From Blastomonas sp. AAP53 (GTDB lineage Bacteria; Pseudomonadota; Alphaproteobacteria; Sphingomonadales; Sphingomonadaceae): DNA of 64,000 bases. The notes under the pieces are model-generated. The model did not search any database and was not told where the DNA came from. It worked only from the letters and a program-made list of their open reading frames with translations. Shown here piece by piece: positions 1-8,857 of the stretch (position 1 is the stretch's first letter; each line of letters opens with the position of its first letter). Made by a program: the position numbers and the translations under genes. The DNA is taken from contig NZ_ANFZ01000009.1 of assembly GCF_000331245.1 (NCBI RefSeq), positions 744,001-808,000 on the forward strand, read 5' to 3'.

Positions 1-223
1 CATCATCGACCTTGGGATAGCCCTCGTCCTTCAGCCAGTGCCAGGGGTCGGTGATGGTCACACCGTGGCGTTCGAAGCTGTACGGCCGCTGCTCGGCGAT
101 GGGCGGCTTGGCGGTTTGCGACATGGAGGCTCTTTCGTTGGCTAAGGCGGGAGACGTGAAGGCCAGCGCCGCGCCGATGGCGGCGTTGACGACGGCAGGC
201 GGCATGGGCAGTCGGATCGACAT
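1..223 (-). CDS. ptrB: Oligopeptidase B-like S9 peptidase, N-terminal part (runs off the left edge)
   Basis: Only the first 74 codons are in the window; the catalytic domain lies beyond base 1. The start at 223 gives a short hydrophobic leader (AAIGAALAFTSPALA), then the N-terminal beta-propeller entry typical of oligopeptidase B: PPIAEQRP, followed by HGVTITDPWHWLKD and GYPKVDD. The family hydrolyses peptides after basic residues and is a prolyl-oligopeptidase relative (known of the family). The leader suggests a periplasmic form; a downstream in-frame ATG (SQTAKPP) could give a cytosolic form instead. It is divergent from the Xaa-Pro aminopeptidase gene at 347, so two peptidases share this intergenic region. 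Confidence 0.8.
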   Translation of the reverse strand, partial: MSIRLPMPPAVVNAAIGAALAFTSPALANERASMSQTAKPPIAEQRPYSFERHGVTITDPWHWLKDEGYPKVDD

Positions 224-346
224 GGAACGCTTCCTTTCAGGCACTATCCTGACAGCGCACGCCGAAACTGGCACCGGGCTGGCGCGAGACGTGGATAATC
301 TCTATCTTGCTGACCAACCGCTTTTGCAAGGAGTTGATAGCGCCCC

Positions 347-2137
347 ATGTTGATGTCCACCCATGAAGCCCGCCTCGCCGCGCTGCGCGAAGTCCTGAAG
401 CGTCAGGGCCTGGACGGCTTTGTCGTACCGATCTGCGATGAGCACATGAGCGAATATATCGGCGACTATGCCCAGCGACTGGAATGGCTGACCGGCTTTG
501 GCGGGTCGGCGGGCTCGGTCGTGGTGCTGGCCGATCGCGCAGCGATCTTCGTCGATGGGCGCTACACTATCCAGGTGCGCGATCAGGTCGACGGGCGGCT
601 ATTCGAATATGTCGGCACTGCGCAGCAATCGCTCGCCGACTGGCTGGGCGAAAACGTGCCCGAAGGCGGCGCCATCGGTTATGATGCCTGGCTGCACACG
701 CGCGATTGGGTCAAGCAGGCCTCCGCCAAACTCGCCAGGCGCGGCGCAAAACTGCAGCCGGTGGAGAGCAATCCGGTCGATGCCGTCTGGCACGATCAGC
801 CGGCGCGTCCCGATGCCGTGATGAACCCCCACCCCATCGCTTATGCAGGCCGCGAATCTGCCGAGAAGCGCGCCGATATCGCTCAGTGGCTGAATGAACA
901 GGGGCTCGATGCCGCCGTGATCACCGCGCTGGATTCGGTGGCCTGGGTGTTCAACGTGCGCGGCGGCGATGTGACGCACACGCCGGTGACGCTGTCTTAT
1001 GGCGTCGTGCACAAGGATGGCAGCGCCGACCTGTATGTCGCGCCTGAAAAGGTGAACGACGATCTGCGCCAGCATCTCGGCAACCAGGTAGCACTGCACA
1101 GCTATGACGGCTTTTCCAAGGGACTCGACGCGCTTACCGGCAAAGCGGTCGCGGTCGATCCCGAGCGTGCGGTCGCGGCCATCTTCTCGCGACTGGAGGC
1201 AGCAGGCGCGAAGATCGTTGCCCGGCGCGACCCCAGCGTGCTGCCGCGCGCGACGAAGAACAGCACCGAGATCGATGGGCACCGCGCCGCGCAGGCGCGC
1301 GATGGCGCAGCGGTCAGCCGCTTCCTCCACTGGCTGTCGATCGCAGCACCTCAGGGCGGCGAGACCGAGCTGTCGGCAGCAGCAAAACTGCTCGAATTCC
1401 GCGAGGCGACCGGCAAGCTGATTGACACCTCGTTCGATACCATTTCGGGCGCGTCGTCGAACGGCGCGATCTGCCATTACCGGGTGAGCGAAGAGACCAA
1501 TCTGCCGATCGTCATGGACAGCCTGTACCTGGTCGATTCCGGCGGCCAGTATCTCGACGGCACCACCGACATCACCCGCACCATCGCCATCGGCACCCCG
1601 ACGCAGGAGATGAAGCGCCGTTTCACCCAGGTGCTCAAGGGCCACATCGCGCTTGCCACCATCCGCTTCCCTCACGGCACCAGCGGCGGGCAGCTCGATG
1701 CGCTGGCGCGGCAGTATCTATGGGCCGATGGCGTCGATTACGCCCATGGGACCGGCCATGGCGTCGGCAGCTTCCTTGCAGTGCACGAAGGACCTCAGCG
1801 GATCGCCGCGTTCGGCGGCCAGGGCGAGCCCTTGCGACCCGGCATGATCTGCTCGAACGAGCCTGGCTATTACAAGGCAGGCGAATTCGGCATCCGGATC
1901 GAAAATCTGGTGCTGGTCACCCCATTGGAGATCGCAGGCGCGGAACATGACGTGCTGGGCTTCGAGACGCTGACGTTCGCACCGATCGACCGCAACTGCA
2001 TCGATCCCGCGCTGCTCAGCCCTGCCGAAACCGACTGGCTCAATGCCTATCACGCGCGCGTCATGCAGGTCGTCGCCCCGCAGCTGGATGGGGACGCTCT
2101 TGTCTGGCTGGAACAGGCCTGTGCCCCCATCGGCTGA
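347..2137 (+). CDS. pepP: M24 family Xaa-Pro aminopeptidase (aminopeptidase P)
   Basis: A 596-residue protein that should remove N-terminal residues preceding proline using a dinuclear metal centre. It has the three-part long-form layout: two creatinase-like N-terminal domains (about 1-300) and a C-terminal pita-bread domain. The five metal ligands are visible: D397 (VDSGGQY), D408 (GTTDITRT), H471 (HGTGHGVGSF), E505 (SNEPGYY) and E519 (IRIEN). Start 347 is favoured because AAGGAG lies at 328-333; an in-frame ATG at 353 is possible but further from it. A strong hairpin terminator follows at 2260. Confidence 0.95.
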   Translation: MLMSTHEARLAALREVLKRQGLDGFVVPICDEHMSEYIGDYAQRLEWLTGFGGSAGSVVVLADRAAIFVDGRYTIQVRDQVDGRLFEYVGTAQQSLADWLGENVPEGGAIGYDAWLHTRDWVKQASAKLARRGAKLQPVESNPVDAVWHDQPARPDAVMNPHPIAYAGRESAEKRADIAQWLNEQGLDAAVITALDSVAWVFNVRGGDVTHTPVTLSYGVVHKDGSADLYVAPEKVNDDLRQHLGNQVALHSYDGFSKGLDALTGKAVAVDPERAVAAIFSRLEAAGAKIVARRDPSVLPRATKNSTEIDGHRAAQARDGAAVSRFLHWLSIAAPQGGETELSAAAKLLEFREATGKLIDTSFDTISGASSNGAICHYRVSEETNLPIVMDSLYLVDSGGQYLDGTTDITRTIAIGTPTQEMKRRFTQVLKGHIALATIRFPHGTSGGQLDALARQYLWADGVDYAHGTGHGVGSFLAVHEGPQRIAAFGGQGEPLRPGMICSNEPGYYKAGEFGIRIENLVLVTPLEIAGAEHDVLGFETLTFAPIDRNCIDPALLSPAETDWLNAYHARVMQVVAPQLDGDALVWLEQACAPIG

Positions 2138-2259
2138 ACACCTCCTGCAAGCTGGAGAGCTTGCGGCTTGACGTAAACGGAATGTTGCGACGCACAATTG
2201 CCGATGGTGCAATTGACGTCGCGTCACCGTGCAAATTCGTTGCAATTTTGTCACGCAAG

Positions 2260-2290
2260 GCGCGGAATCGCTTGGGATTCCGCGCTTTTT
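2260..2290 (+). terminator. Rho-independent terminator after pepP
   Basis: A 10-bp perfect stem GCGCGGAATC/GATTCCGCGC with a six-base loop is followed by CTTTTTGTTT-type T-rich sequence. It lies 120 bases after the aminopeptidase stop and before the TonB receptor gene, so the receptor probably has its own promoter downstream. Confidence 0.8.
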
Positions 2291-2388
2291 GTTTGTGGCC
2301 TACGCACGTCAACCATAAGGACGGTCCAAAGCAATACGAGGTCCGGAACAGGGCCGACTTGTCAGCCATTTTAGGGGAGAACACCCAG

Positions 2389-4995
2389 ATGACCTTCACC
2401 TCCACACGCCTGAAAACCATTCTGCTCTCGGGCGCAGCCATCGGCACGCTTGCCATGCCATCCACCGTGCTCGCGCAGGATGTTGCGCAGGACGCAGAAA
2501 TCGCCGACACCAATGTCATCATCGTGACTGCATCCAAGCGCGAGCAGTCGCTGCAGGAAGTGCCGATCTCGGTATCGGTGACCAGCGGCGAGACGATCGA
2601 GCGGGCTCAAATCCGCGACGTGCTTGATCTGCAGACCGTGGTACCCTCGCTGCGAGTCAGCCAGCTGCAGACCTCGTCGGCCACCACCTTCATCATCCGC
2701 GGCTTCGGCAACGGCGACAACAATTTCGGCATCGAGCCTTCGGTCGGTGTGTTCATCGACGGTGTGTTCCGTTCGCGCTCGGCATCGGCGATTTCCGACC
2801 TCAACTTCATCAGCCGCGTCGAAGTGTTGAACGGCCCGCAATCGACGCTGTTCGGCAAGAACGCCAGCGCCGGCGTGATCTCGATCGTGACCAAAGAGCC
2901 GCAATATGAGTTCGGTGGCCAGGTCGAAGCAAGTTACGGCAATTTCAACGCGTTCAACCTGCGCGGCGAAGTGACCGGGCCGATTACCGAGAACATCGCA
3001 TTCTCGCTCGACGGCACCTATCAGAAGCGCGACGGCTTCGGCCGGATCGTCAACCTCAACGACGCCGACATCAACAACCGCAACCGCTGGTCGGTACGCG
3101 GCAACCTGCTGATCGAGCCCACCTCCGACATCAAGATCCGCCTGATTGCGGATTATTCGAAGATCGATGAAAGCTGCTGCCAGACAAGCAACGTCATCGT
3201 CGGGCCGGTCACGGCAGGCGCAGTCGGCGGAATTGGCGGCCAGTTTCCGACCGACTTCTTCAGCTTTGACAATTTCGTCAACGCCGTGCCGTTCAACCGC
3301 AACGAGAACTACGGTTTCTCTGGCCAGGTTGACTGGTCGCTTGGCGCGTTCAGCCTGACCTCGATCACCGCTTATCGTGAATTGACCAACGCCTTCACGC
3401 AGGACGTCGACTTCACCAGCGCCGACATCACCGCTGAAACGCGCGATCAGGCCGTGTCCACCTTTACGCAGGAACTGCGCATTGCGAGCGACTTCGATGG
3501 TCCGCTCAACTTCCTGCTGGGCGGCTATTATTTCGATGAAAGCATCACCCAGGACAGCAACCTGACGATTGGTCGTGACTTCCGCAACTTCGCCGCGATC
3601 CAGGCCGCGCCGGCTGCACTGCTTCCGCCTAACGCGACCGCAGCGCAGCGCGTTGCTGTCGGAAATGCGGTTCTGAACAGCATTGAGGCAGGTCTGGGTC
3701 TGCCGCTGGGCAGCATTCTGGGTGGCAATTTCCTGACACAGGAACGTTTTGCGCTCGATAACAAGTCATGGTCGATCTTCGGCACGGTCGATTTCGAACC
3801 GATCGATGGCCTCGTTTTCACCGCCGGTTTCAACTACACCGACGACAAGAAGAACTTCGCGATCAACTTCGACGCACTGGATCCGCTGGCCAGCATCAAC
3901 TTCGTCGATGCCTTCATCACCGGGGCAACGGGCGGGGCTATCCGCACCCGTCAGCAGTTCCAGGCGCTTCCGGCGGCCAACCAGCAGGCACTGCTCGCTG
4001 CGGCGACCAACCCTGGCGTCAACACCCTGCTGCCCCTCGCGGTGCTGCAGTTCCAGACGCAGTCGCCCGATGTTCCGAACGCGGTCGAAGATGGCCGTAC
4101 CCGTGACGACAAGTTCACGTACCTGTTGCGCGCTGCCTATCAGGTCTCGGACGAGGTCAACGTCTATGCCAGCTATGCCACCGGCTTCAAGGCGAGCTCG
4201 GTGAACCTGTCGCGCGATAGCCGTCCGCTGTCGACCGACTACATTCCTGGCCCTGGCCCTGCGGGACGCGGTTCGTCCTTCGCCGCGCCAGCATCGCCGA
4301 TCACCAATGCTGGCCTGAACACGCCCAACCTTTCGACCGGCACCCGCTTTGCCGGGCCGGAAGAAGCCGAGGTTTATGAAATCGGCGTGAAGGCGCAGTG
4401 GGAAGGCCTTGGTGTCAATCTCGCGCTGTTCGATCAGACGATCCAGGGCTTCCAGAGCTTCCTGTTCACGGGCCTTGGCTTCGGGCTGGCAAATGCAGGT
4501 CAGCAGTCGGTCAAGGGCTTCGAGCTCGACACCACTGTCCAACCGTCTGACGCGCTGGTGTTTACGTTCGCTGCGACCTATCTGGATGCCAAGTACGACG
4601 ATTTCACCACGGGCCCGCTCGGCAACCTGTCGGGTCTGCGTCCTGGCGGCATTCCGGAATGGAGCCTGCGCACATCGGCCACGTACACGCACGAATTTGG
4701 CGACAGCGGCACCAGGTTGATCAGCCGCCTGGATTACAGCCATGAAAGCAACGTCAATATTCTGGACGGGATCGTGGGCTTCAATGCGGACCAGTTCCGC
4801 CGCGAAGTCAATCTGGTCAACGGCTCGATGACGTTGCAGCTCGACAATGGGCTCGAGATCGGTGCCTTTGCCCGCAACCTGCTGGATCAGCAGTTTATCC
4901 TGACGGTCTTCCCAGGCGTTGCGCAGGCCGGCACGGTGTCGGGCTATCCCAACGCTCCGCGCACTTTCGGCGGCCTTGTCCGCTTCAAGTTCTGA
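2389..4995 (+). CDS. TonB-dependent outer-membrane receptor
   Basis: An 868-residue outer-membrane beta-barrel receptor that would import an unknown substrate using TonB energy. The start at 2389 follows GGGGA and opens with a signal peptide (KTILLSGAAIGTLAMPSTVLAQ). A TonB box-like VIIVTASK and a plug domain (about 55-170, including RGFGNGDNNF and VEVLNGPQSTLFGKNA) come next, then a long barrel ending in an aromatic/basic strand (GGLVRFKF). Reading upstream of 2389 is open but lacks a signal peptide. It resembles the large sphingomonad receptors often annotated for siderophores or plant-derived compounds; the substrate cannot be read from the sequence. A strong terminator follows. Confidence 0.93.
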   Translation: MTFTSTRLKTILLSGAAIGTLAMPSTVLAQDVAQDAEIADTNVIIVTASKREQSLQEVPISVSVTSGETIERAQIRDVLDLQTVVPSLRVSQLQTSSATTFIIRGFGNGDNNFGIEPSVGVFIDGVFRSRSASAISDLNFISRVEVLNGPQSTLFGKNASAGVISIVTKEPQYEFGGQVEASYGNFNAFNLRGEVTGPITENIAFSLDGTYQKRDGFGRIVNLNDADINNRNRWSVRGNLLIEPTSDIKIRLIADYSKIDESCCQTSNVIVGPVTAGAVGGIGGQFPTDFFSFDNFVNAVPFNRNENYGFSGQVDWSLGAFSLTSITAYRELTNAFTQDVDFTSADITAETRDQAVSTFTQELRIASDFDGPLNFLLGGYYFDESITQDSNLTIGRDFRNFAAIQAAPAALLPPNATAAQRVAVGNAVLNSIEAGLGLPLGSILGGNFLTQERFALDNKSWSIFGTVDFEPIDGLVFTAGFNYTDDKKNFAINFDALDPLASINFVDAFITGATGGAIRTRQQFQALPAANQQALLAAATNPGVNTLLPLAVLQFQTQSPDVPNAVEDGRTRDDKFTYLLRAAYQVSDEVNVYASYATGFKASSVNLSRDSRPLSTDYIPGPGPAGRGSSFAAPASPITNAGLNTPNLSTGTRFAGPEEAEVYEIGVKAQWEGLGVNLALFDQTIQGFQSFLFTGLGFGLANAGQQSVKGFELDTTVQPSDALVFTFAATYLDAKYDDFTTGPLGNLSGLRPGGIPEWSLRTSATYTHEFGDSGTRLISRLDYSHESNVNILDGIVGFNADQFRREVNLVNGSMTLQLDNGLEIGAFARNLLDQQFILTVFPGVAQAGTVSGYPNAPRTFGGLVRFKF

Positions 4996-5070
4996 TCCAT
5001 TCCACAGTTGACCGGGCTTGGTCACAACCATGGCGGCGCAAGACCGCAACAGGTTGAAAACAGGGACATA

Positions 5071-5096
5071 GGGGGGCTTCATGCCCCCCTTTTTTT
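5071..5096 (+). terminator. Rho-independent terminator after the TonB receptor
   Basis: GGGGGGC (5071-5077) and GCCCCCC (5083-5089) form a seven-bp G/C stem with a five-base loop, followed by seven T residues. It ends the receptor transcript just before the thioesterase gene. Confidence 0.9.
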
Positions 5097-5144
5097 GTGT
5101 ATGCCGTTCGCACAGACAGACAACCTATCAAGGGGGGAACCAGC

Positions 5145-5612
5145 ATGACGGACGCGCCTACCCGCGCCCAGTTCCGCAGCATCGCGCCCAAGCGCGTGCA
5201 CTATCACGAGGTCGATATGCAGAATATCGTCTTCAACGCGAACTATCTGATGTACGCCGATGTCGGCATTACCGAGTATTTCCGCGCGCTGAACCTAGCC
5301 AGCGGCAAACCGGAAAGCGCCGGCTTCAACCTGTTCGGGCCCGACCACGACATGATGGTGCGCCACGCCGAAGTCGACTTTCGCGCCAGCGCGGTGGCCG
5401 ACGACATGATCGATCTGGCGGTGCGGCTCAAACGCTTCGGCAACAGCTCGATGACCAGCGAGTGCGCGATCTTTCGCGGCGACGAGCTGCTGACCGTGGT
5501 GACGATCAGCTACGTCCATTTCGCCACCGCCACCAAGCGGCCTGCACCTGTGCCTGCCTGGTTCAAGGACATGGTCGCAGCCTTCGAGATCGTGCAGCCC
5601 GAAGGGTTTTGA
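5145..5612 (+). CDS. Hot-dog fold acyl-CoA thioesterase (YbgC/FcbC-like)
   Basis: A 155-residue member of the 4-hydroxybenzoyl-CoA thioesterase superfamily, expected to hydrolyse a cytosolic acyl-CoA. The N-terminal block HEVDMQNIVFNANYLMYAD carries the catalytic acid region typical of the family, and the hot-dog helix and sheet continue to VTISYVHF. The start at 5145 sits behind AGGGGGGAA; the upstream in-frame ATG at 5097 lies inside the T-tract of the preceding terminator and is unlikely. It stands alone between two terminators. The substrate is unknown. Confidence 0.85.
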   Translation: MTDAPTRAQFRSIAPKRVHYHEVDMQNIVFNANYLMYADVGITEYFRALNLASGKPESAGFNLFGPDHDMMVRHAEVDFRASAVADDMIDLAVRLKRFGNSSMTSECAIFRGDELLTVVTISYVHFATATKRPAPVPAWFKDMVAAFEIVQPEGF

Positions 5613-5638
5613 CGCCAGCGCTGATGCAGGCAGACAAG

Positions 5639-5669
5639 AAAAAAGGCCGGTGGTGACACCGGCCTTTTT
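5639..5669. terminator. Bidirectional terminator between convergent thioesterase and FKBP genes
   Basis: AAGGCCGGTG and CACCGGCCTT form a perfect 10-bp stem with a GTGA loop, with A-rich sequence on one side and T-rich on the other. It lies between two convergent stop codons and can serve both. Confidence 0.9.
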
Positions 5670-5677
5670 GCGTTGGA

Positions 5678-6280
5678 TCAGTTGCCCGGCATTCCCGGCG
5701 GTGGCGCGCCCGGCGCTCCGGGGCCACCCTGGCCCTGAAGCTGCTGCTGCATTGCGCGCAGCTGCGCTTCGGGGATGAATTCGACCAGATCGACATCGAA
5801 CACCAACAGACTGTTGGCCGGGATAACGACTTCACCGGTCTGCGGGTTGGTCTTTTCCTCGGCGCCATAGCCCAGCTCGGCCGGGATCCAGAGGCGGTAC
5901 TTCCCGCCGCGCTGCATGCGCTTCAAACCTTCGGAAAAACCGGGGATCGAGCCGGCAACCGGCATCGGCACGCGCTCATTGGCATCGAACGGCGTGCCGT
6001 CCATCAACGTGCCCTTATAGTTGATCAGCGTGACGTCCGCGTCGGTCGGCGATGGGCCGCTGCCCTTCACCAGTTCCTTGAACTGCAGACCGCTTTCTGT
6101 GGTCACCACGCCAGGTTCGTCAGCGTTGCTGGCAAGGAAGCCTGCGCTCGAAGCGGGAACAGCCTGAAGCCCTGCCCAAGCGGTGCCGCCGGCAACAGCC
6201 ACGGCAACAGCGACGCCCAGCCACAATTTGGTGATCGAGCCCTTGGCGAGCGGCGGAATGGGAACGCGCGTAACGGACAT
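5678..6280 (-). CDS. FKBP-type peptidyl-prolyl cis-trans isomerase
   Basis: A 200-residue membrane-anchored isomerase. A single N-terminal transmembrane segment or uncleaved signal (about 19-42, LWLGVAVAVAVAGG) leads into one FKBP domain (about 65-170), with family landmarks LINYKGTLMDGTPFD, PGFSEGLKRM and RLWIPAELGYG, and ending VFDVDLVEF. The tail is rich in Gly, Pro and Gln (GGPGAPGAPPPGMPGN). It should assist folding of exported proteins at the periplasmic face; this is inferred from the anchor. It shares a bidirectional terminator with the thioesterase. Confidence 0.93.
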   Translation of the reverse strand: MSVTRVPIPPLAKGSITKLWLGVAVAVAVAGGTAWAGLQAVPASSAGFLASNADEPGVVTTESGLQFKELVKGSGPSPTDADVTLINYKGTLMDGTPFDANERVPMPVAGSIPGFSEGLKRMQRGGKYRLWIPAELGYGAEEKTNPQTGEVVIPANSLLVFDVDLVEFIPEAQLRAMQQQLQGQGGPGAPGAPPPGMPGN

Positions 6281-6411
6281 GGCAGCCTCCGGATACAGGA
6301 ATCACGAACCCCAGCCAACGCCACATTACCTCAATGAGATAACGGAGCCGGCAGGGGTCTTTGGGGCGAATCGACTAACCGATCCGCCCATTTCGCGATG
6401 CTATAACTGGC

Positions 6412-6618
6412 TTACTTACCGCCGTCACGCTCGACGCGCTTGCGCTCGAGCTTGCGAGCGCGACGCACAGCGGCAGCCTTTTCACGGGCGCGCTTTTCCG
6501 AGGGCTTTTCGTAATGACGACGCAGCTTCATCTCGCGATACACACCTTCGCGCTGCAGCTTCTTCTTGAGCGCCCGCAGCGCCTGGTCAACATTGTTATC
6601 GCGTACAAGAATCTGCAT
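6412..6618 (-). CDS. rpsU: 30S ribosomal protein bS21
   Basis: A 68-residue, highly basic protein matching bS21 from end to end: [39 protein letters not shown] and an Arg/Lys-rich tail. It is a small-subunit protein near the anti-Shine-Dalgarno region and helps translation initiation. Length is normal for the alphaproteobacterial form. It is transcribed alone, after the SRAP gene on the same strand. Confidence 0.97.
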   Translation of the reverse strand: MQILVRDNNVDQALRALKKKLQREGVYREMKLRRHYEKPSEKRAREKAAAVRRARKLERKRVERDGGK

Positions 6619-6808
6619 AAACTTACGTCAGCTCCATTTCGAATCGTAGCTTGCCATATCCGCTCGCGCCACGCCTGGGGCGCGGAAAACGGTCAGCTAA
6701 GCCATAGCTTGAAGGCCAATAAAACAGGGCACGCCAGCCACCGGGCTGTCGGTCACATGCGGGCCGTTACCAGCGCACTGCGGCGTTTTCAAGGAATTTC
6801 GCCCGTTT

Positions 6809-7456
6809 TCAGTCGAAAAGACTGGGCTGTGTTCCAGTTGCATCGGTCGCACCCCGGCCTGGCAGCGCGCACATGGCATTATCCGGGAACGGGGTGACCC
6901 ATGCTCTGGCTTGTTCCCAATCCCCATGCAACCACGCACGCAGCGCCTGCCCTACCAGCATCACCGGCATCGCCTTCGGGTGCACCGCGCCAACCAGTTC
7001 ATTGGGCTCGCAGGTCAGGAACGCAAACCGCGCGCCTTCTTCGCCTGGTCGCCATATCCCGGCAAAGGCGAAGGGGTCTCCCGATTTGAGCGCAAACCAG
7101 TGCTGGCGCTTGCGGCGGGTGACAGGATCGGGCGCAGCACCATATTCGCAAAACGCGGTCACCGGCACCAGGCAGCGCCGCGCCGGATCACGCAGTGCCG
7201 AACGCCACATCGGCGATGCGAGGTTGCGGACATTGGTCACCGGGCGCTTCACCTCGCCGAACGGCGGCCAGCCCCAGCGCATCAATCCCAGCGAAGCGCC
7301 GTGCTGCTGCGCGATCACGACCGGGGCCTCGTAATCGGGGTATATCGCCTCGAATGACGCCAGATTCAGATCGCCTGCATCCACCTCGCCAAGCGCAGCG
7401 CCAAACAACTGGCGGATTGCATCGGCGTTGCTTGTCATGCGATACAGGTTGCACAT
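6809..7456 (-). CDS. yedK: SOS response-associated peptidase (SRAP, YedK/HMCES family)
   Basis: A 215-residue protein that crosslinks to abasic sites in single-stranded DNA. The start at 7456 puts the catalytic Cys at position 2 (MCNLYRM) after Met removal. Other active-site residues fit the family: N75 (TNVRNL), E104 (FCEYG) and H159 (VHPKAMPVML). The reading frame is open upstream, but any earlier start would bury Cys2 and is rejected. A uracil-DNA glycosylase gene lies 1.4 kb away, but no operon link is seen. Confidence 0.95.
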   Translation of the reverse strand: MCNLYRMTSNADAIRQLFGAALGEVDAGDLNLASFEAIYPDYEAPVVIAQQHGASLGLMRWGWPPFGEVKRPVTNVRNLASPMWRSALRDPARRCLVPVTAFCEYGAAPDPVTRRKRQHWFALKSGDPFAFAGIWRPGEEGARFAFLTCEPNELVGAVHPKAMPVMLVGQALRAWLHGDWEQARAWVTPFPDNAMCALPGRGATDATGTQPSLFD

Positions 7457-7486
7457 AGCCACCAAACATAATGAGAGGACAGCGAG

Positions 7487-8248
7487 ATGGCCACCGCGTT
7501 GAAAAACAGCCCGCAGATGACGACTGAGGAACACGAGGCGCGCAAGCTGCTGGCATCGTGCTACCGGGTGTTCGACATGATGGGATGGTCAGAAATGATC
7601 TACAACCACATCACGCTCAAGGTGCCGGGCGAGGAAGACGCGTTCCTCATCAACCCTTACGGCCTGCACTTCAGCGAGGTCTGCGCCTCCAACCTCGTCA
7701 AGATCAATTCCGAGGGCGAAAAGCTCGACGGATCGCCGTACCCCGTCAATAAGGCCGGCTTCACGCAACACAGCGTGTTCCACAAGCGCATTCCCGACAT
7801 GCACTGCATAATCCACACGCACACCACCGCGACCATGGCGGTGTGCTCGGTCGAGGGCGGACTGCAGCCGACCAATTTCTACGCCTGCAACTTCATCGGC
7901 AATATCGCCTATCACGATTTCGAGGGCGTCACCGTCCGATCGGAAGAGGGCGACCGGCTGGTTGAAGCGGTTACCGGCAAGCGCGTGCTGATGCTCAAGA
8001 ACCATGGCCCCGTCGTCATGGGACGTACTCTGCCCGAGGCGTTCATCACCTATTGGTCGCTGCAGCGCGCCTGCGAGATCCAGCTCGCCACCATGTCGAT
8101 GGGCCAACCGATTCTCGTTTCCGACGATGTCATCAAGGTGCACCAGCGCGATCTGAGCCAGGTGCAGCTGCCGATGGGTGCGGGCGTGCCGGATTTTGCC
8201 GCGATGGTGCGCAAGGTCGACAAGATCGACCCCAGCTGGCGCGACTGA
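7487..8248 (+). CDS. Class II aldolase/adducin family protein
   Basis: A 253-residue cytosolic protein of the fuculose-1-phosphate aldolase/adducin fold. The zinc-site histidines appear in IIHTHTTATMAVC and the later LKNHGPVVMGRTL; the early ISLG-like strand is replaced by MGWSEMIYNHITLKV, the pattern of the broad aldolase II/adducin group. GAGAGGA lies just before the start. The substrate is unknown: related proteins are annotated from sugar-phosphate aldolases to decarboxylases. It is followed by a 2Fe-2S oxidoreductase subunit on the same strand, 59 bases on. Confidence 0.88.
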   Translation: MATALKNSPQMTTEEHEARKLLASCYRVFDMMGWSEMIYNHITLKVPGEEDAFLINPYGLHFSEVCASNLVKINSEGEKLDGSPYPVNKAGFTQHSVFHKRIPDMHCIIHTHTTATMAVCSVEGGLQPTNFYACNFIGNIAYHDFEGVTVRSEEGDRLVEAVTGKRVLMLKNHGPVVMGRTLPEAFITYWSLQRACEIQLATMSMGQPILVSDDVIKVHQRDLSQVQLPMGAGVPDFAAMVRKVDKIDPSWRD

Positions 8249-8307
8249 CCCTCAAGCCGCGGCGGGATGGGTGACAGGCCCGTTCCGCCCGGTTATGCGC
8301 TGATGCC

Positions 8308-8847
8308 ATGACCAAATTCACCGTCAACGACCGTCCGGTGCAATACCGGCTCGATCCTGCCACGCCGCTGCTGTGGGCCTTGCGCGACGCATCCAACCTC
8401 ACCGGCACCAAATATGGCTGCGGCAATGGCGATTGCGGCGCGTGCATGGTGGTGGTCGATGGCGAAGCGATCCGCTCGTGCCTGGTCAGCATTGCCGAGG
8501 TCGAGGGCCGCTATGTCACCACCATCGAAGCGCTGAGCCGCGACCGCAGCCATCCGGTGCAGCAGGCGTTTGTGGCAGAACAGGCGGTGCAGTGCGGATT
8601 CTGCACGCCGGGCATGATCATCGCGGCCAGCGTGCTGCTGCGCAAGAACAGCGACCCCAGCGATGCGGAGATCGACGCTGCCATCCGCAACCTGTGCCGC
8701 TGCGGCACCTATCCGCGCGTCCGGGCGGCCATCAAGCGCGCCGGGCGCGTGATGCGCCGACAGGAGACGATAGCAGCCGCGCCGCCGCCGGGGATCTCGC
8801 CCGAAGATGCCGCCAGGGATGTGCCCGCGCTCGCTCCGCCGGAATAG
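8308..8847 (+). CDS. (2Fe-2S) small subunit of a xanthine dehydrogenase/isoquinoline oxidoreductase-type enzyme, without its partner
   Basis: A 179-residue electron-transfer subunit with two 2Fe-2S clusters. The plant-type ferredoxin cluster is C38, C43, C46 and C58 (YGCGNGDCGACM); the second, all-helical cluster is C96, C99, C130 and C132 (CGFCTPGM, CRCGTYPR). It is closest in layout to isoquinoline 1-oxidoreductase or aldehyde dehydrogenase alpha subunits. Such subunits normally lie next to a molybdopterin large subunit of about 700 residues, and none is present here; the next gene is a convergent uracil-DNA glycosylase. The partner may be encoded elsewhere. Confidence 0.92.
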   Translation: MTKFTVNDRPVQYRLDPATPLLWALRDASNLTGTKYGCGNGDCGACMVVVDGEAIRSCLVSIAEVEGRYVTTIEALSRDRSHPVQQAFVAEQAVQCGFCTPGMIIAASVLLRKNSDPSDAEIDAAIRNLCRCGTYPRVRAAIKRAGRVMRRQETIAAAPPPGISPEDAARDVPALAPPE

Positions 8848-8857
8848 CGGTTCCCGA

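Noticed and set aside
2161-2388. A 76-codon N-terminal extension of the TonB receptor
   Set aside because: It runs through the pepP terminator, lacks a ribosome site and would hide the signal peptide that begins at 2389.
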